Source of the DNA: Methanotrichaceae archaeon
GTDB lineage: Archaea; Halobacteriota; Methanosarcinia; Methanotrichales; Methanotrichaceae
Assembly (NCBI GenBank): GCA_013178225.1
Contig: JABLXE010000003.1
Location: forward strand, 186,001-250,000
Direction: 5' to 3'
DNA: 64,000 nucleotides
Numbering within the stretch: the stretch's first letter is position 1; every line of letters begins with the position of its first letter. The notes beneath the pieces are model-generated. The model saw only the letters and a program-made list of their open reading frames with translations. It ran no database searches and had not been told where the DNA came from. The position numbers and the translations under genes were made by a program. This document shows positions 17,621 through 25,878 of the stretch, in pieces.

Positions 17621-19331
17621 GATAAAAGACCTGGTGGTTTCTTTTAACCGGTCCCCGGTTCTAAACGGCATAGACCTGAGCATCTCCCCCGGAGACTCTT
17701 TAGCCATCATCGGCGAATCGGGTGCGGGCAAATCTACGCTGGGCCTTTCAATAATCGGTCTGGTGGAAGGCGAGGTCAAAGGAAGGATACAACTGGGCCA
17801 AAGGGACCTTCTCACCCTCTCAGAAGACGAGATGCGATCTCTGCGCGGAAAAGAGATCGGCATGGTCTTTCAAAATGTGGAGGACGCTCTCAACCCGCTG
17901 CAGGAGATCAGCGATCAGGTTACAGAAGCCATGACCGTTCACGGCTTCAAGGCGGATGCGTCCAATCGGTCTCTGAGGCTGCTGGAGGCAGTGGGACTGG
18001 ACCGGGAGACCGCCGATAAATTCCCGCACCAGATGAGCGGAGGAGAGAAACAGAGAGCGCTGATCGCCATGGCTCTGGCCAACGATCCGCAGGTGCTGAT
18101 CCTAGACGAGCCCACCGCATCGCTGGATGCCCTCACCAAGAGCGACATTCTCGACCTGCTGAGGTCGGCCGTGGCCGGGAAGATGGCGCTGGTGATAACT
18201 CACGACATCGCCACCGCGGCCAAGCTCTGCAACAAGATAGCCGTTCTTTATGCCGGAAAGGTGGTGGAGACCGGACGGACCGAAGACCTGCTCTCGAGCC
18301 CCCGTCATCCCTACACTCGAGGCCTTATCCGCTCCTATCCCAACATGACCACCACCAAGGACCTGCAGGGAATACCGGGCAGAATGGCCCACGGCGTTGC
18401 TGGCTGCCCCTTTCACCGGCGCTGCACCCAGAAGATAGAGATCTGCACTCAGCAGGAGCCGAAGCTGTTGCCGCAGAAGGGACGGATGATCGCCTGTCAT
18501 CGAGGGGGAATAGTCCCGCTGCTGGAGCTGGATGGAGTCAACATATCGTTCGAGGCCAGGCGGGTGCTGAGCGATGTGAGCCTCACCCTTTATGAGGGAG
18601 AGACCCTGGCGGTCGTTGGCGAGTCGGGATCTGGAAAGACCACTCTCGCCCGGGCGGTGATCGGCCTTTACCAGCCTGATTCCGGCGGGATCACGCTGGA
18701 AGAGAAGGCAGTGACCAAGAGGGATCTGGATTTTTATAAGACGGTGCAGATGATCTATCAGAACCCCAAGGAATCGCTGAGCCACCGCATGAACGTCTTC
18801 TCCCTGGTAAAGGAGCCGCTGGACGTGCAGAGGCTGGGAAGCGCAGAAGAGAAAGCTCTGCGGGTGAAGCGGGCGCTGGGAGAGGTCGAGCTGCCGGCCG
18901 ATGACGACTTCCTGGGGCGCTATCCCCACCAGCTCAGCGGCGGAGAGGCCCAGCGAGTGGCAATCGCACGGGCCATGGTCCTGGAGCCCAAGCTGTTGAT
19001 CGCCGATGAGCCCACCTCGGCCCTAGATGCGAGCGTTCAGGCCAAGATACTCCGGCTGCTGATGGATCTGCAGGAGAAGCGGGGTCTTTCCATCCTCTTC
19101 ATCACCCACGACCTGGCCCTGGCCAGGAAGGTGAGCGACCGCCTGGCGGTGCTTCACCGGGGAAAAATTGTGGAAGAGGGGCCGACGAGTGCGGTGATAT
19201 CCTATCCGCGGCATGAATACACCAGAGTCCTGCTGGAACACGCCTCCAACCTGGGAGACGATCGAAATTCCGGCTGGTCAGACGAAAATGTGCTGCAAAT
19301 AGATCGCAGAGACGCCATTCTCTCAGCATAA
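17613..19331 (+). CDS. Fused double ABC ATPase (DppD-DppF type)
   Basis: 572 residues from ATG 17613 (GAGGTGG upstream); GTG 17604 is an alternative. Two complete nucleotide-binding domains lie in one chain. Domain 1 has Walker A GESGAGKST at 34-42 and signature MSGGEKQRALIAMAL. Domain 2 has GESGSGKTT at 336-344, LSGGEAQRVAIARAM and Walker B LLIADEPTSALDAS. Between them is the oligopeptide-transporter linker with Cys residues (GCPFHRRCTQKIEICTQ, about 268-284). In most organisms these are separate DppD and DppF proteins. All catalytic motifs of both halves are present, so both ATP sites should work. It powers uptake through the two permeases. Confidence 0.94.
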   Translation: MLEIKDLVVSFNRSPVLNGIDLSISPGDSLAIIGESGAGKSTLGLSIIGLVEGEVKGRIQLGQRDLLTLSEDEMRSLRGKEIGMVFQNVEDALNPLQEISDQVTEAMTVHGFKADASNRSLRLLEAVGLDRETADKFPHQMSGGEKQRALIAMALANDPQVLILDEPTASLDALTKSDILDLLRSAVAGKMALVITHDIATAAKLCNKIAVLYAGKVVETGRTEDLLSSPRHPYTRGLIRSYPNMTTTKDLQGIPGRMAHGVAGCPFHRRCTQKIEICTQQEPKLLPQKGRMIACHRGGIVPLLELDGVNISFEARRVLSDVSLTLYEGETLAVVGESGSGKTTLARAVIGLYQPDSGGITLEEKAVTKRDLDFYKTVQMIYQNPKESLSHRMNVFSLVKEPLDVQRLGSAEEKALRVKRALGEVELPADDDFLGRYPHQLSGGEAQRVAIARAMVLEPKLLIADEPTSALDASVQAKILRLLMDLQEKRGLSILFITHDLALARKVSDRLAVLHRGKIVEEGPTSAVISYPRHEYTRVLLEHASNLGDDRNSGWSDENVLQIDRRDAILSA

Positions 19332-19424
19332 TCGTTCACGGGCTTTTTTCATCTTTTTGGAGGGCAGCCGACGGTTACCATTATCTGCAGTCGCGGGCAG
19401 TGAAATTCAGGAGGACGAAAATCC

Positions 19425-20909
19425 ATGGACGACAATGATCATGTAGCTCACGCGATCCTGGAAGCCATCGCCAGCAGGGCAATGCTTGATCGAGGACTGC
19501 TCCCGGAATTCTCCCCTGAAGCGCTGGCCGAGCTGGCAGAGATATCCGGACCGGCAAGGGAGAAGGACGATCAGGTCCGCGACCTGAGGAAACTGCTGTG
19601 GGCATCAATTGACAACGACGACTCCCGCGACCTGGACCAGCTGACCGCAGCGGAGGCGCTCTCCGGGGGAAAAACGAGGATTCTGGTAGCTGTGGCCGAT
19701 GTGGACTCGCTGGTGAGGAAGGGCTCCGCGCTGGACCTGCAGGCCCAGCACAACACCACCTCGGTTTACACTCCGGCCAAAATATTTCCCATGCTTCCGG
19801 AGAAGCTGTCCACCGACCTCACCTCCCTGAACCCGCAGCAGGACCGGCTGGCAATCGTCATCGACATGGTGATTGGAAAGGACGGATCGGTCCAGGACTC
19901 CGGGGTCTACCGGGCGGTGGTCAGAAACTATGCCCAGCTGGCCTACAACGGCGTGGCCGCCTGGCTGGAGGGCGATGCCGAGATTCCCGAGGCCGCAGCG
20001 GCAGCTCCGGGAATGGCCGAAGGCCTGCGAACCCAGGATAAAGTGGCCCAACTCATGAAAAACTTCCGTCACCGCCAGGGCGCACTATCCCTTCAGACCA
20101 TAGAGGCCAAGGCGGTATTTGATGAGGGAAGCATCTGCGACCTGCTGGCCGAAGAGACCAACCGGGCCAAAGAGATAATCGAATACTTCATGATCGCGGC
20201 TAACGAGGTGACCGTTCGCTATCTCCGCTCCAAAAAATTCCCGACCATCCGCCGGGTGGTAAAAACGCCCAGACGCTGGGGTCGAATCATCGAGATTGCT
20301 GCCCAGCACGGGTTCAGGCTGCCGGAGGGTCCCGATTCCCGGGCGCTGGAACAGTTCCTGATAGGCGCGAAGTCCGCCGATCAGCTTCGATTCCCGGACC
20401 TCTCCCTGGCCGTAATCAAGCTGCTGGGAAACGGAGAGTACATGGCAGAGTCAGCCAAAAGTGAGGGGCTGGGGCACTTCGGCCTGGCCGTCCAGCATTA
20501 TACCCACTCCACTGCCCCCAACCGCCGCTACGTCGATCTGATCACCCAGAGGCTGCTGAAGGCAGCCATCGAGGGAAGGCCATCGCCCTACAAGATGAGC
20601 GAGCTGGAAGATCTGGCCGCCCACTGCACCGAGATGGAGGACCTGGTAACCAAGGTCGAGCGGCAGATGGGAAAATCTGCGGCGGCACTTCTCCTCAAGA
20701 ACAGAATCGGAGAGAGGTTTGAGGCCCTGGTGACGGGGGCTGCTCCCAAGGGCACCTGGGTCCGGCTAATCGATATGCCAGTTGAAGGGATGCTGAAGAG
20801 CGGCCAGCAGGGCCTTGATGTCGGCGACCGCCTCCGGGTGGAACTCATATCGGTAGACATAGAGCGTGGGTTTATCGATTTTAAGCGAGTTGGGCCCTCT
20901 AGAAGTTGA
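19425..20909 (+). CDS. RNB-domain exoribonuclease (RNase II/R family)
   Basis: 494 residues. A short N-terminal region precedes the RNB catalytic domain, which starts at IDNDDSRDLDQ (about 62-71); its acidic cluster (Asp residues) binds the catalytic Mg2+. Further family motifs are VADVDSLVRKGSALDLQA, FPMLPEKLSTDLTSLNP (PxxLS-type), EYFMIAANEVTVRYL and HYTHSTAPNRRYVDLITQRL. A C-terminal small beta domain may be S1-like (VTGAAPKGTWVRLIDM). It is shorter than bacterial RNase R and lacks N-terminal cold-shock domains. It hydrolyses RNA 3' to 5'. The start follows GGAGGACG by seven bases. It is separated from the ABC operon by 94 bp with T-runs. Confidence 0.9.
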   Translation: MDDNDHVAHAILEAIASRAMLDRGLLPEFSPEALAELAEISGPAREKDDQVRDLRKLLWASIDNDDSRDLDQLTAAEALSGGKTRILVAVADVDSLVRKGSALDLQAQHNTTSVYTPAKIFPMLPEKLSTDLTSLNPQQDRLAIVIDMVIGKDGSVQDSGVYRAVVRNYAQLAYNGVAAWLEGDAEIPEAAAAAPGMAEGLRTQDKVAQLMKNFRHRQGALSLQTIEAKAVFDEGSICDLLAEETNRAKEIIEYFMIAANEVTVRYLRSKKFPTIRRVVKTPRRWGRIIEIAAQHGFRLPEGPDSRALEQFLIGAKSADQLRFPDLSLAVIKLLGNGEYMAESAKSEGLGHFGLAVQHYTHSTAPNRRYVDLITQRLLKAAIEGRPSPYKMSELEDLAAHCTEMEDLVTKVERQMGKSAAALLLKNRIGERFEALVTGAAPKGTWVRLIDMPVEGMLKSGQQGLDVGDRLRVELISVDIERGFIDFKRVGPSRS

Positions 20910-21213
20910 TCTGCGGCCGACAATCCCGGCAGATCCCATCTTCTATTCAACACTCTTTTTCCCGGTTAAGAGGGCTAAAGAGGGCTCGACGTTCTCCAAT
21001 CCAATCGGAGATTCGAACCCGCGCTCATATAATTGAATCAGGATAGATTGGATTAGGATATTATCGATAACCTATTAATGGTCAAAACATCTATCAGTAA
21101 AGTTTTAACTGGTTGATTTAGGCAATCCGATTAGTGGCAAATTATTTAATCTGGTATCGGCAATAAACAACCAGTATATTTTTTCTTTGTGAGACGCAAA
21201 TTGAGGTACAATC
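20910..21213. other. Intergenic region, no gene seen
   Basis: 304 bp containing a short direct repeat AGAGGGCT (about 20968-20993), AT-rich sequence that may hold the promoter of the downstream zinc-ribbon gene, and a T-arm-like word on the minus strand that does not fold into a tRNA. Confidence 0.5.
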
Positions 21214-21582
21214 ATGATAGGAATTTGTCCGAGCTGTGGAAAGCCCTTCCAGATTGAAGCGGCCAAGGGCGGCGAAGGATGGGCCTATTGCGGCGATGTA
21301 TGTATCAATCCTGCCGATATGCCCACCGGTGAGAGGCTGATGGCCGATCAAGCCACCATCCTGTACGTCGATGGAAATATGCATGAGATGACCCGCGAAG
21401 AATACATAAAGGCTCACGGATTTGATCCGGAACCGGTAATGGCGGCCATAGACAAATGGCGCGAGGATCAGATCCGGGCTTGGGCGGCGTCTCAGGGAAG
21501 AAGCGAGAAGGAGATCCACGAGTGGCTTAAGGCATTTCCGGGACTCTCAGTCAGACGTCCAACCATCTGGGAGAAGAAGTGA
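21214..21582 (+). CDS. Small zinc-ribbon-like protein, function unknown
   Basis: 122 residues. An N-terminal treble-clef/zinc-ribbon-like motif CPSCGKPF (Cys 5 and 8) pairs with YCGDVC (about residues 28-33), giving a four-Cys metal site. The rest is soluble, with a charged helical C-terminus (DKWREDQIRAWAASQGRSEKEIHEWLKAFPG). There is no signal peptide. The small zinc site suggests nucleic-acid or protein binding. It is convergent with the CxxC protein gene at 21767. Confidence 0.65.
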   Translation: MIGICPSCGKPFQIEAAKGGEGWAYCGDVCINPADMPTGERLMADQATILYVDGNMHEMTREEYIKAHGFDPEPVMAAIDKWREDQIRAWAASQGRSEKEIHEWLKAFPGLSVRRPTIWEKK

Positions 21583-21715
21583 GATCGCGAAAGATACGAG
21601 GATAATTTAAAATTTTTAGATCTTTCAAACCGGAGAATGTAAGGTGACGGGAAATGCGGTTGACTGAGCCCGTTTTCCGCATTTTCCCAATTTTCCTGAA
21701 GCTAGTGCTACCTCA

Positions 21716-21758
21716 GATCAGCAAAGATCGATCAGCAAAGATCGATCGGCAAATGATC
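21716..21758. repeat. Three tandem 14-15-bp repeats
   Basis: GATCAGCAAAGATC occurs at 21716-21729 and 21730-21743, followed by a variant GATCGGCAAATGATC at 21744-21758. It lies in the gap between two convergent small zinc-finger genes, eight bases before the stop of the second. Confidence 0.8.
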
Positions 21759-21766
21759 CGACCAGT

Positions 21767-21985
21767 TTAAGATCTTCTCGGGGCCCTGGCAGGGCGGTGT
21801 TTCCGATAGCACTCATTACAGTAAACGGGCCTTGACCCGTCCGGCTTGAAGGGAACCTGGGTCTTCTTCCCGCATTCCGAGCAAGTTACTTCTGTCGATT
21901 CTCCCTGCGCACGATTAGTATTGGTGCTACCACCACGACTAGCGGCAATGCGATATCCATAATTTCTTGAAAACATTTGTGTCAC
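21767..21985 (-). CDS. CxxC-x17-CxxC zinc-binding protein
   Basis: 72 residues. The second half holds two Cys pairs, CSEC and CNEC, separated by exactly 17 residues (GKKTQVPFKPDGSRPVY). This is the pattern of the short CxxC-x17-CxxC domain found in archaeal and bacterial small proteins, and it should bind one zinc ion. It is followed by a basic tail (RKHRPARAPRRS), suggesting nucleic-acid contact. The N-terminal 30 residues are low in complexity and probably disordered. The exact role is unknown. Confidence 0.8.
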   Translation of the reverse strand: MTQMFSRNYGYRIAASRGGSTNTNRAQGESTEVTCSECGKKTQVPFKPDGSRPVYCNECYRKHRPARAPRRS

Positions 21986-22454
21986 TTACCTCTTTTATCG
22001 ATTCAAAGAATCGAAACCTGCTACATAATACATCTCAACAAATTTCTTCGAATCGACGCACTGCAGCGTATTATAAAAACATCCTATGGTACATATACCT
22101 ATTGGTAGAACAACGGCAAACGGATCTTGATTCCTCTGGCCCGGAAAAGAAACCCAGGGTTCTATTTTATGCCTTCCTGAGAAGCTGCTTTTTTTGCCGG
22201 CCCTCAGTTATTGCCAGAGGCCGGCATAACGGCGGGAGAGGGTGCCCCATCCAAATTTCCTGCAAAGCATTTTATGGCCCTGCGGGTCCTTCGAAACCGT
22301 TGAACGATAGACTGCCATCCCCGACAAGCTCTTTAAGCTACAGATGAAACTTAGATGGTTGCTGCTCCGAGTGAGGTCGACAGCATATTCATCCCTGCCA
22401 TCTCGCCCGGCACTTGACGGGACAATTAGGAGATCATCGAGGAGTAAAGAGCAC
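21986..22454. other. Intergenic region with an inverted repeat
   Basis: About 470 bp upstream of the P-type ATPase start. TGCCGGCC (22195-22202) and GGCCGGCA (22219-22226) form a perfect 8-bp inverted repeat directly after a T-run, on the wrong side for an oligo-T terminator on this strand. No other structure or gene was seen; an in-frame extension of the ATPase ORF to 22344 is considered untranslated. Confidence 0.45.
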
Positions 22455-25187
22455 ATGACGCTACAGCAGGCTCACCGCATTGCCGATCAGCAGGAGCTTT
22501 ATCGCGCTCTCGATTCGTCTCCGCACGGCCTGAGCCGGGCCGAGGCCGAAAGCAGGCTGTCGAAATACGGCAAGAACACCCTTCCTCAACCCCAGGCCAC
22601 CAGCGTGGCCCAGCTGTTCATCCGCCAGTTCAAGAGCCCCTTGATCTACATACTTCTGGCAGCAGCCCTGGTGTCACTGCTCTTGCAGGAGACCTCGGAT
22701 GCCTTCTTCATCACCGCGGTTCTGCTGATCAACGCCCTTATCGGGACCGTTCAGGAGTATTCGGCCGAGCGCAGTGCTGAAGCCTTGAGAGGCCTAGTCA
22801 CCACTTATTCACGGGTGCTCCGGGACGGGGAGGCCTTTGAGATCAACTCCCAGGAGCTGGTTCCCGGAGACGTGGTGCTGCTGGAAGACGGGTCTCGCGT
22901 CCCTGCCGACCTGAGGCTTACCTTTGACCATAGCCTGGAGATCGACGAGTCGCTGCTGACCGGCGAGTCGGTATCCGTATCCAAAGACCCCGAGGCAGCC
23001 GTCGATGCCGATGCGCCTCTCGGAGACCGGAAGAACATGGCCTTCGCCGGCACCATGGTCACGCGGGGCCGGGGGCAGGGCCTGGTGGTGGCCACAGGGC
23101 TGGAGACCGAGCTGGGGCATCTGGCTTCAACTCTGTTGAGCCGTCAGGAGACCAAGCCTCCACTGGTGGTGAAGATGGAGAAGTTCACCTCCAAGATTGC
23201 CAAGGCGGTGGGACTGACGGTGCTGGCCATCTTTGCCATAGAGCTGTATCGGGGATTGCCCTGGCAAGAGGTTTTCCTGGAGTCGGTGGCTCTGGCGGTA
23301 TCGGCCATTCCCGAGGGTCTGCCAGTGGCCATGACCGTGGCCCTGGCCATCGGCATGAACCGAATGGCCAAGAAAAACGTTATTGTGCGCCGCCTGGTGG
23401 CGGTGGAGACGCTTGGGTCCTGCAACTACATCGCCTCCGACAAGACCGGGACGCTCACCCTAAACCAGCTAACCGCCCGACTGATATCGGTTTTCGGCCA
23501 GCAGACCTGGGAGATCACCGGAGAGGGAACGATTCCCGAGGGCTGCATCAGGACGGTTCACGGCTCTCCTACCGAGAAGGAGGAGACGCTGATCAGGCGA
23601 ATAGCCCTGGTCTGTGCCCTCTGCAACGAGGCCTTTCTGGGACTTCGCAATGGAGAATGGGTCCATCATGGTGATGCTGTGGACGTGGCGCTGCTGGTGA
23701 TGGCCCATAAGGCCGGCGTGGTTCAGCCTGAGGCCCGCGCTGCATTTCCGCAGGTGGATCAGATACCCTTCGAGTCGGAACGCCAGTTCTCGGCCACACT
23801 GAACCGGGTCGATGGAGGGCTGCAGGTCCTGGTCAAGGGTGCGCCGGAAAAGATCGTGCGGATGTGCAGCTATATGGCCGCTCCTGAAGGTGACTGCCAG
23901 CTGGACCACGGCATGCTGGACACCCAGGCCCAGTCGCTGGCCAATTCAGGCTACCGGCTGCTGGCCCTGGCCTCGGGAAATATAGATCTGAAGCCCGGCG
24001 AGTCTTTTTCCGAGGAGCACCTGCGCGGCCTCACCCATCTGGGCTTCGTGGGAATGATCGACCCTCTCCGGCCTGAGGCCGGTCCGGCCATCGAGGAGTG
24101 CCGCAAGGCCGGCATCCGGATAGGGATGATCACCGGAGATCACCCCATAACCGCCCTAGCCATCGCCAGGGAGCTGAAGATGGCTGAGACCCTGGACCAG
24201 GTGGTGACTGGTCCCGATCTCAGGGCGGCGGAGGAGAAGGGGATAAAAGCCCTGGACCAGATCACCTCCAGGGCGCGGGTCTTTGCCAGAGTGGAGCCCA
24301 GACAGAAGCTGGACATCGTCTCATCGCTCCTGAGGCAGGGATACGTCGTGGCCGTTACCGGCGACGGTGCTAACGACGCTCCGGCCATGCACGCAGCGCA
24401 TGTGGGAGTGGCCATGGGGAAGGGCGGGACCGATGTGGCCAAGGAGAGCGCTGAGCTGGTGATCACCGACGACAACTTCGCCTCGATTGTGGCCGGCATC
24501 GATGAGGGACGGGTGGTGTACAGCAATGTGCGAAAGGTCATCTTCCTGCTGATCTCCACCGGCGCGGCCGAGATCGCCCTCTTCATCCTGGCGCTTCTGG
24601 CCGGTCTGCCGCTGCCGCTCCTGGCCGTCCAGCTGCTGTGGCTGAACCTGGTCACCAACGGGATTCAGGACGTGGCCCTGGCCTTTGAGCCTGCAGAGGG
24701 CGATGAGATGGAAAAGCCGCCCCGGCCTCCAAACGAGCCGGTATTCAACCGCATCATGCTGGAGAGGATCGGGCTTTCTGCCGCGGTCATTGGCGGCGTA
24801 TCCTTTGGGCTTTATAACTGGCTGCTGGGGATGGGCTGGAGCCTGGAGGAGGCTCGCAACAGCGTGGTGCTGCTGATGGTGCTCTTTGAGAACGTGCAGG
24901 TGTTCAACAGCCGGTCCGAGCTTCGTTCGGCCTTCAACCACGATCCCTTGAGAAATCGGCTTCTATTCTTCGGAACGCTGGCCGCGCAGGCGGTGCATAT
25001 CGCCGCCATGTACACGCCGGGCCTAAGCGACGTGCTGCAGATACAGCCGGTCACCCTGGAGCAATGGGTGATGCTGCTGCTTCTGGCCCTATCCATTCTG
25101 GTGGTGATGGAGATTCATAAGGCGTTTCGCAGAGGTCATCCCATCGACGTAATGGAACCACAGAGGCACAGAGGAACAGAGTCATAA
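22455..25187 (+). CDS. P2-type cation-transporting ATPase (Ca2+-like)
   Basis: 910 residues from ATG 22455, preceded by GGAG and matching the usual N-terminus; an in-frame ATG at 22344 would add 37 basic residues. Domain order is typical: an N-terminal cation ATPase segment (ALDSSPHGLSRAEAESRLSKYG), actuator TGES at 169-172, helix-4 ion site PEGLP at 286-290, phosphorylation motif DKTGT at 329-333 with D329 phosphorylated, nucleotide-binding KGAPE, hinge GDGANDAP from 636, and a C-terminal helical domain. PEGLP and the length favour the P2 (Ca2+ or Na+/K+-like) group rather than heavy-metal pumps. The final residues (EPQRHRGTES) are read from a dispersed repeat, so the native end may have been altered. 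Confidence 0.92.
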   Translation: MTLQQAHRIADQQELYRALDSSPHGLSRAEAESRLSKYGKNTLPQPQATSVAQLFIRQFKSPLIYILLAAALVSLLLQETSDAFFITAVLLINALIGTVQEYSAERSAEALRGLVTTYSRVLRDGEAFEINSQELVPGDVVLLEDGSRVPADLRLTFDHSLEIDESLLTGESVSVSKDPEAAVDADAPLGDRKNMAFAGTMVTRGRGQGLVVATGLETELGHLASTLLSRQETKPPLVVKMEKFTSKIAKAVGLTVLAIFAIELYRGLPWQEVFLESVALAVSAIPEGLPVAMTVALAIGMNRMAKKNVIVRRLVAVETLGSCNYIASDKTGTLTLNQLTARLISVFGQQTWEITGEGTIPEGCIRTVHGSPTEKEETLIRRIALVCALCNEAFLGLRNGEWVHHGDAVDVALLVMAHKAGVVQPEARAAFPQVDQIPFESERQFSATLNRVDGGLQVLVKGAPEKIVRMCSYMAAPEGDCQLDHGMLDTQAQSLANSGYRLLALASGNIDLKPGESFSEEHLRGLTHLGFVGMIDPLRPEAGPAIEECRKAGIRIGMITGDHPITALAIARELKMAETLDQVVTGPDLRAAEEKGIKALDQITSRARVFARVEPRQKLDIVSSLLRQGYVVAVTGDGANDAPAMHAAHVGVAMGKGGTDVAKESAELVITDDNFASIVAGIDEGRVVYSNVRKVIFLLISTGAAEIALFILALLAGLPLPLLAVQLLWLNLVTNGIQDVALAFEPAEGDEMEKPPRPPNEPVFNRIMLERIGLSAAVIGGVSFGLYNWLLGMGWSLEEARNSVVLLMVLFENVQVFNSRSELRSAFNHDPLRNRLLFFGTLAAQAVHIAAMYTPGLSDVLQIQPVTLEQWVMLLLLALSILVVMEIHKAFRRGHPIDVMEPQRHRGTES
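25157..25181 (+). repeat. Dispersed CACAGAG repeat at the 3' end of the ATPase gene
   Basis: ACCACAGAGGCACAGAG followed by GAACAGAG. It shares the ACCACAGAGGC core with the inverted repeat at 3128-3178. It encodes the last residues of the P-type ATPase, implying that the element was inserted at, or has replaced, the end of that gene. Confidence 0.6.
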
Positions 25188-25310
25188 GGTTATTACAGAG
25201 CGACAATATTGCCCACAAGTTACCCCTAAAATTCAGCGAAAGAGCCAATTCTGGTTTCATGGGACATGGCCTTTACACAACTGGCAGGCTGAGATCCGCC
25301 AGGTGGTGAG

Positions 25311-25430
25311 CGGATGGTCCGGGAGAAGAAGCAGCGGCTCCTGGCCTAGGCACAGGAGCTATGGACGCCGCAGAAGCCAAACAAGGTCGGGGCGGCGGAG
25401 ATGATCCGGGAGGATCGAGATGCCAGATAG
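25311..25430 (+). pseudogene. Decayed VapB-type antitoxin
   Basis: The frame ending at the TAG 25428-25430 reads ERMVREKKQRLLA, an in-frame TAG at 25347-25349, then AQELWTPQKPNKVGAAEMIREDRDAR. The C-terminal AAEMIREDRD-R pattern is typical of VapB antitoxins, which bind the VapC toxin through this tail. The stop codon interrupts it, and no N-terminal DNA-binding part is visible upstream, where the frame is closed near 25287. It overlaps the following PIN gene by eleven bases, the normal vapBC arrangement. Confidence 0.5.
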
Positions 25431-25831
25431 GGTGGTTCTGGATTCGAGCGTCCTCGCTGACATGTTTTTCAAGGAAGATGCTTCTTCCAGGGCCCTGAAC
25501 GCTGTTGTCAATCCCGATTTGGTCACCCTGGACCTGGGCAGTGGCTGAGGTTGGAAAAGTGGCCTGGAAGCTGGTCGTCCAGTCCGGAGAGAACAGAGAG
25601 CTGGCACTCACCGCTTTGCAGAAGTGCCTGAGTTTCATCTCCGAGGCATGCAATGTCGTCCGGGCACGGGATTTGACGGTGGATGCGTACCAGATCTTTA
25701 TGGAGGAAAGAGTTGCTTTCTACGATTCTCTATTTCTGGCGCTGGCCAGGAGGGAAAAAGCACCTCTTCTGACGCTTGATCAAAAGCTCTGCCAGAAAGT
25801 CCGGGATGAAACGAGCGTGCAGCTGATTTAG
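25420..25831 (+). pseudogene. VapC-type PIN-domain toxin with a frameshift
   Basis: The ATG at 25420 reads MPDRVVLDSSVLADMFFKED as in PIN ribonucleases (first catalytic Asp in VLDSS) but stops at 25546-25548. Joined after a one-base shift in the GGG near 25536, the sequence continues AVAEVGKVAWKL (conserved Glu) to the end at 25831. That stretch includes AFYDSLFLALA and LLTLDQKLCQKV, which hold the remaining two acidic residues. The restored protein would be about 136 residues, normal for VapC. Either a real inactivating +1 insertion or a sequencing error in a homopolymer explains this. The adjacent antitoxin is also broken, which favours true decay. Confidence 0.7.
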
Positions 25832-25878
25832 GTTTTGACGATAAAGCCCAAATACAAAGACTGGCAAGAGTTTATCGA

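Noticed and set aside
21005-21030. A tRNA T-arm-like word (minus strand GGGTTCGAAT)
   Set aside because: No matching acceptor stem, anticodon arm or full T stem can be formed around it.
22195-22226. GC-rich hairpin as a terminator
   Set aside because: The T-run precedes rather than follows the stem on the plus strand, and no gene on either strand ends there.
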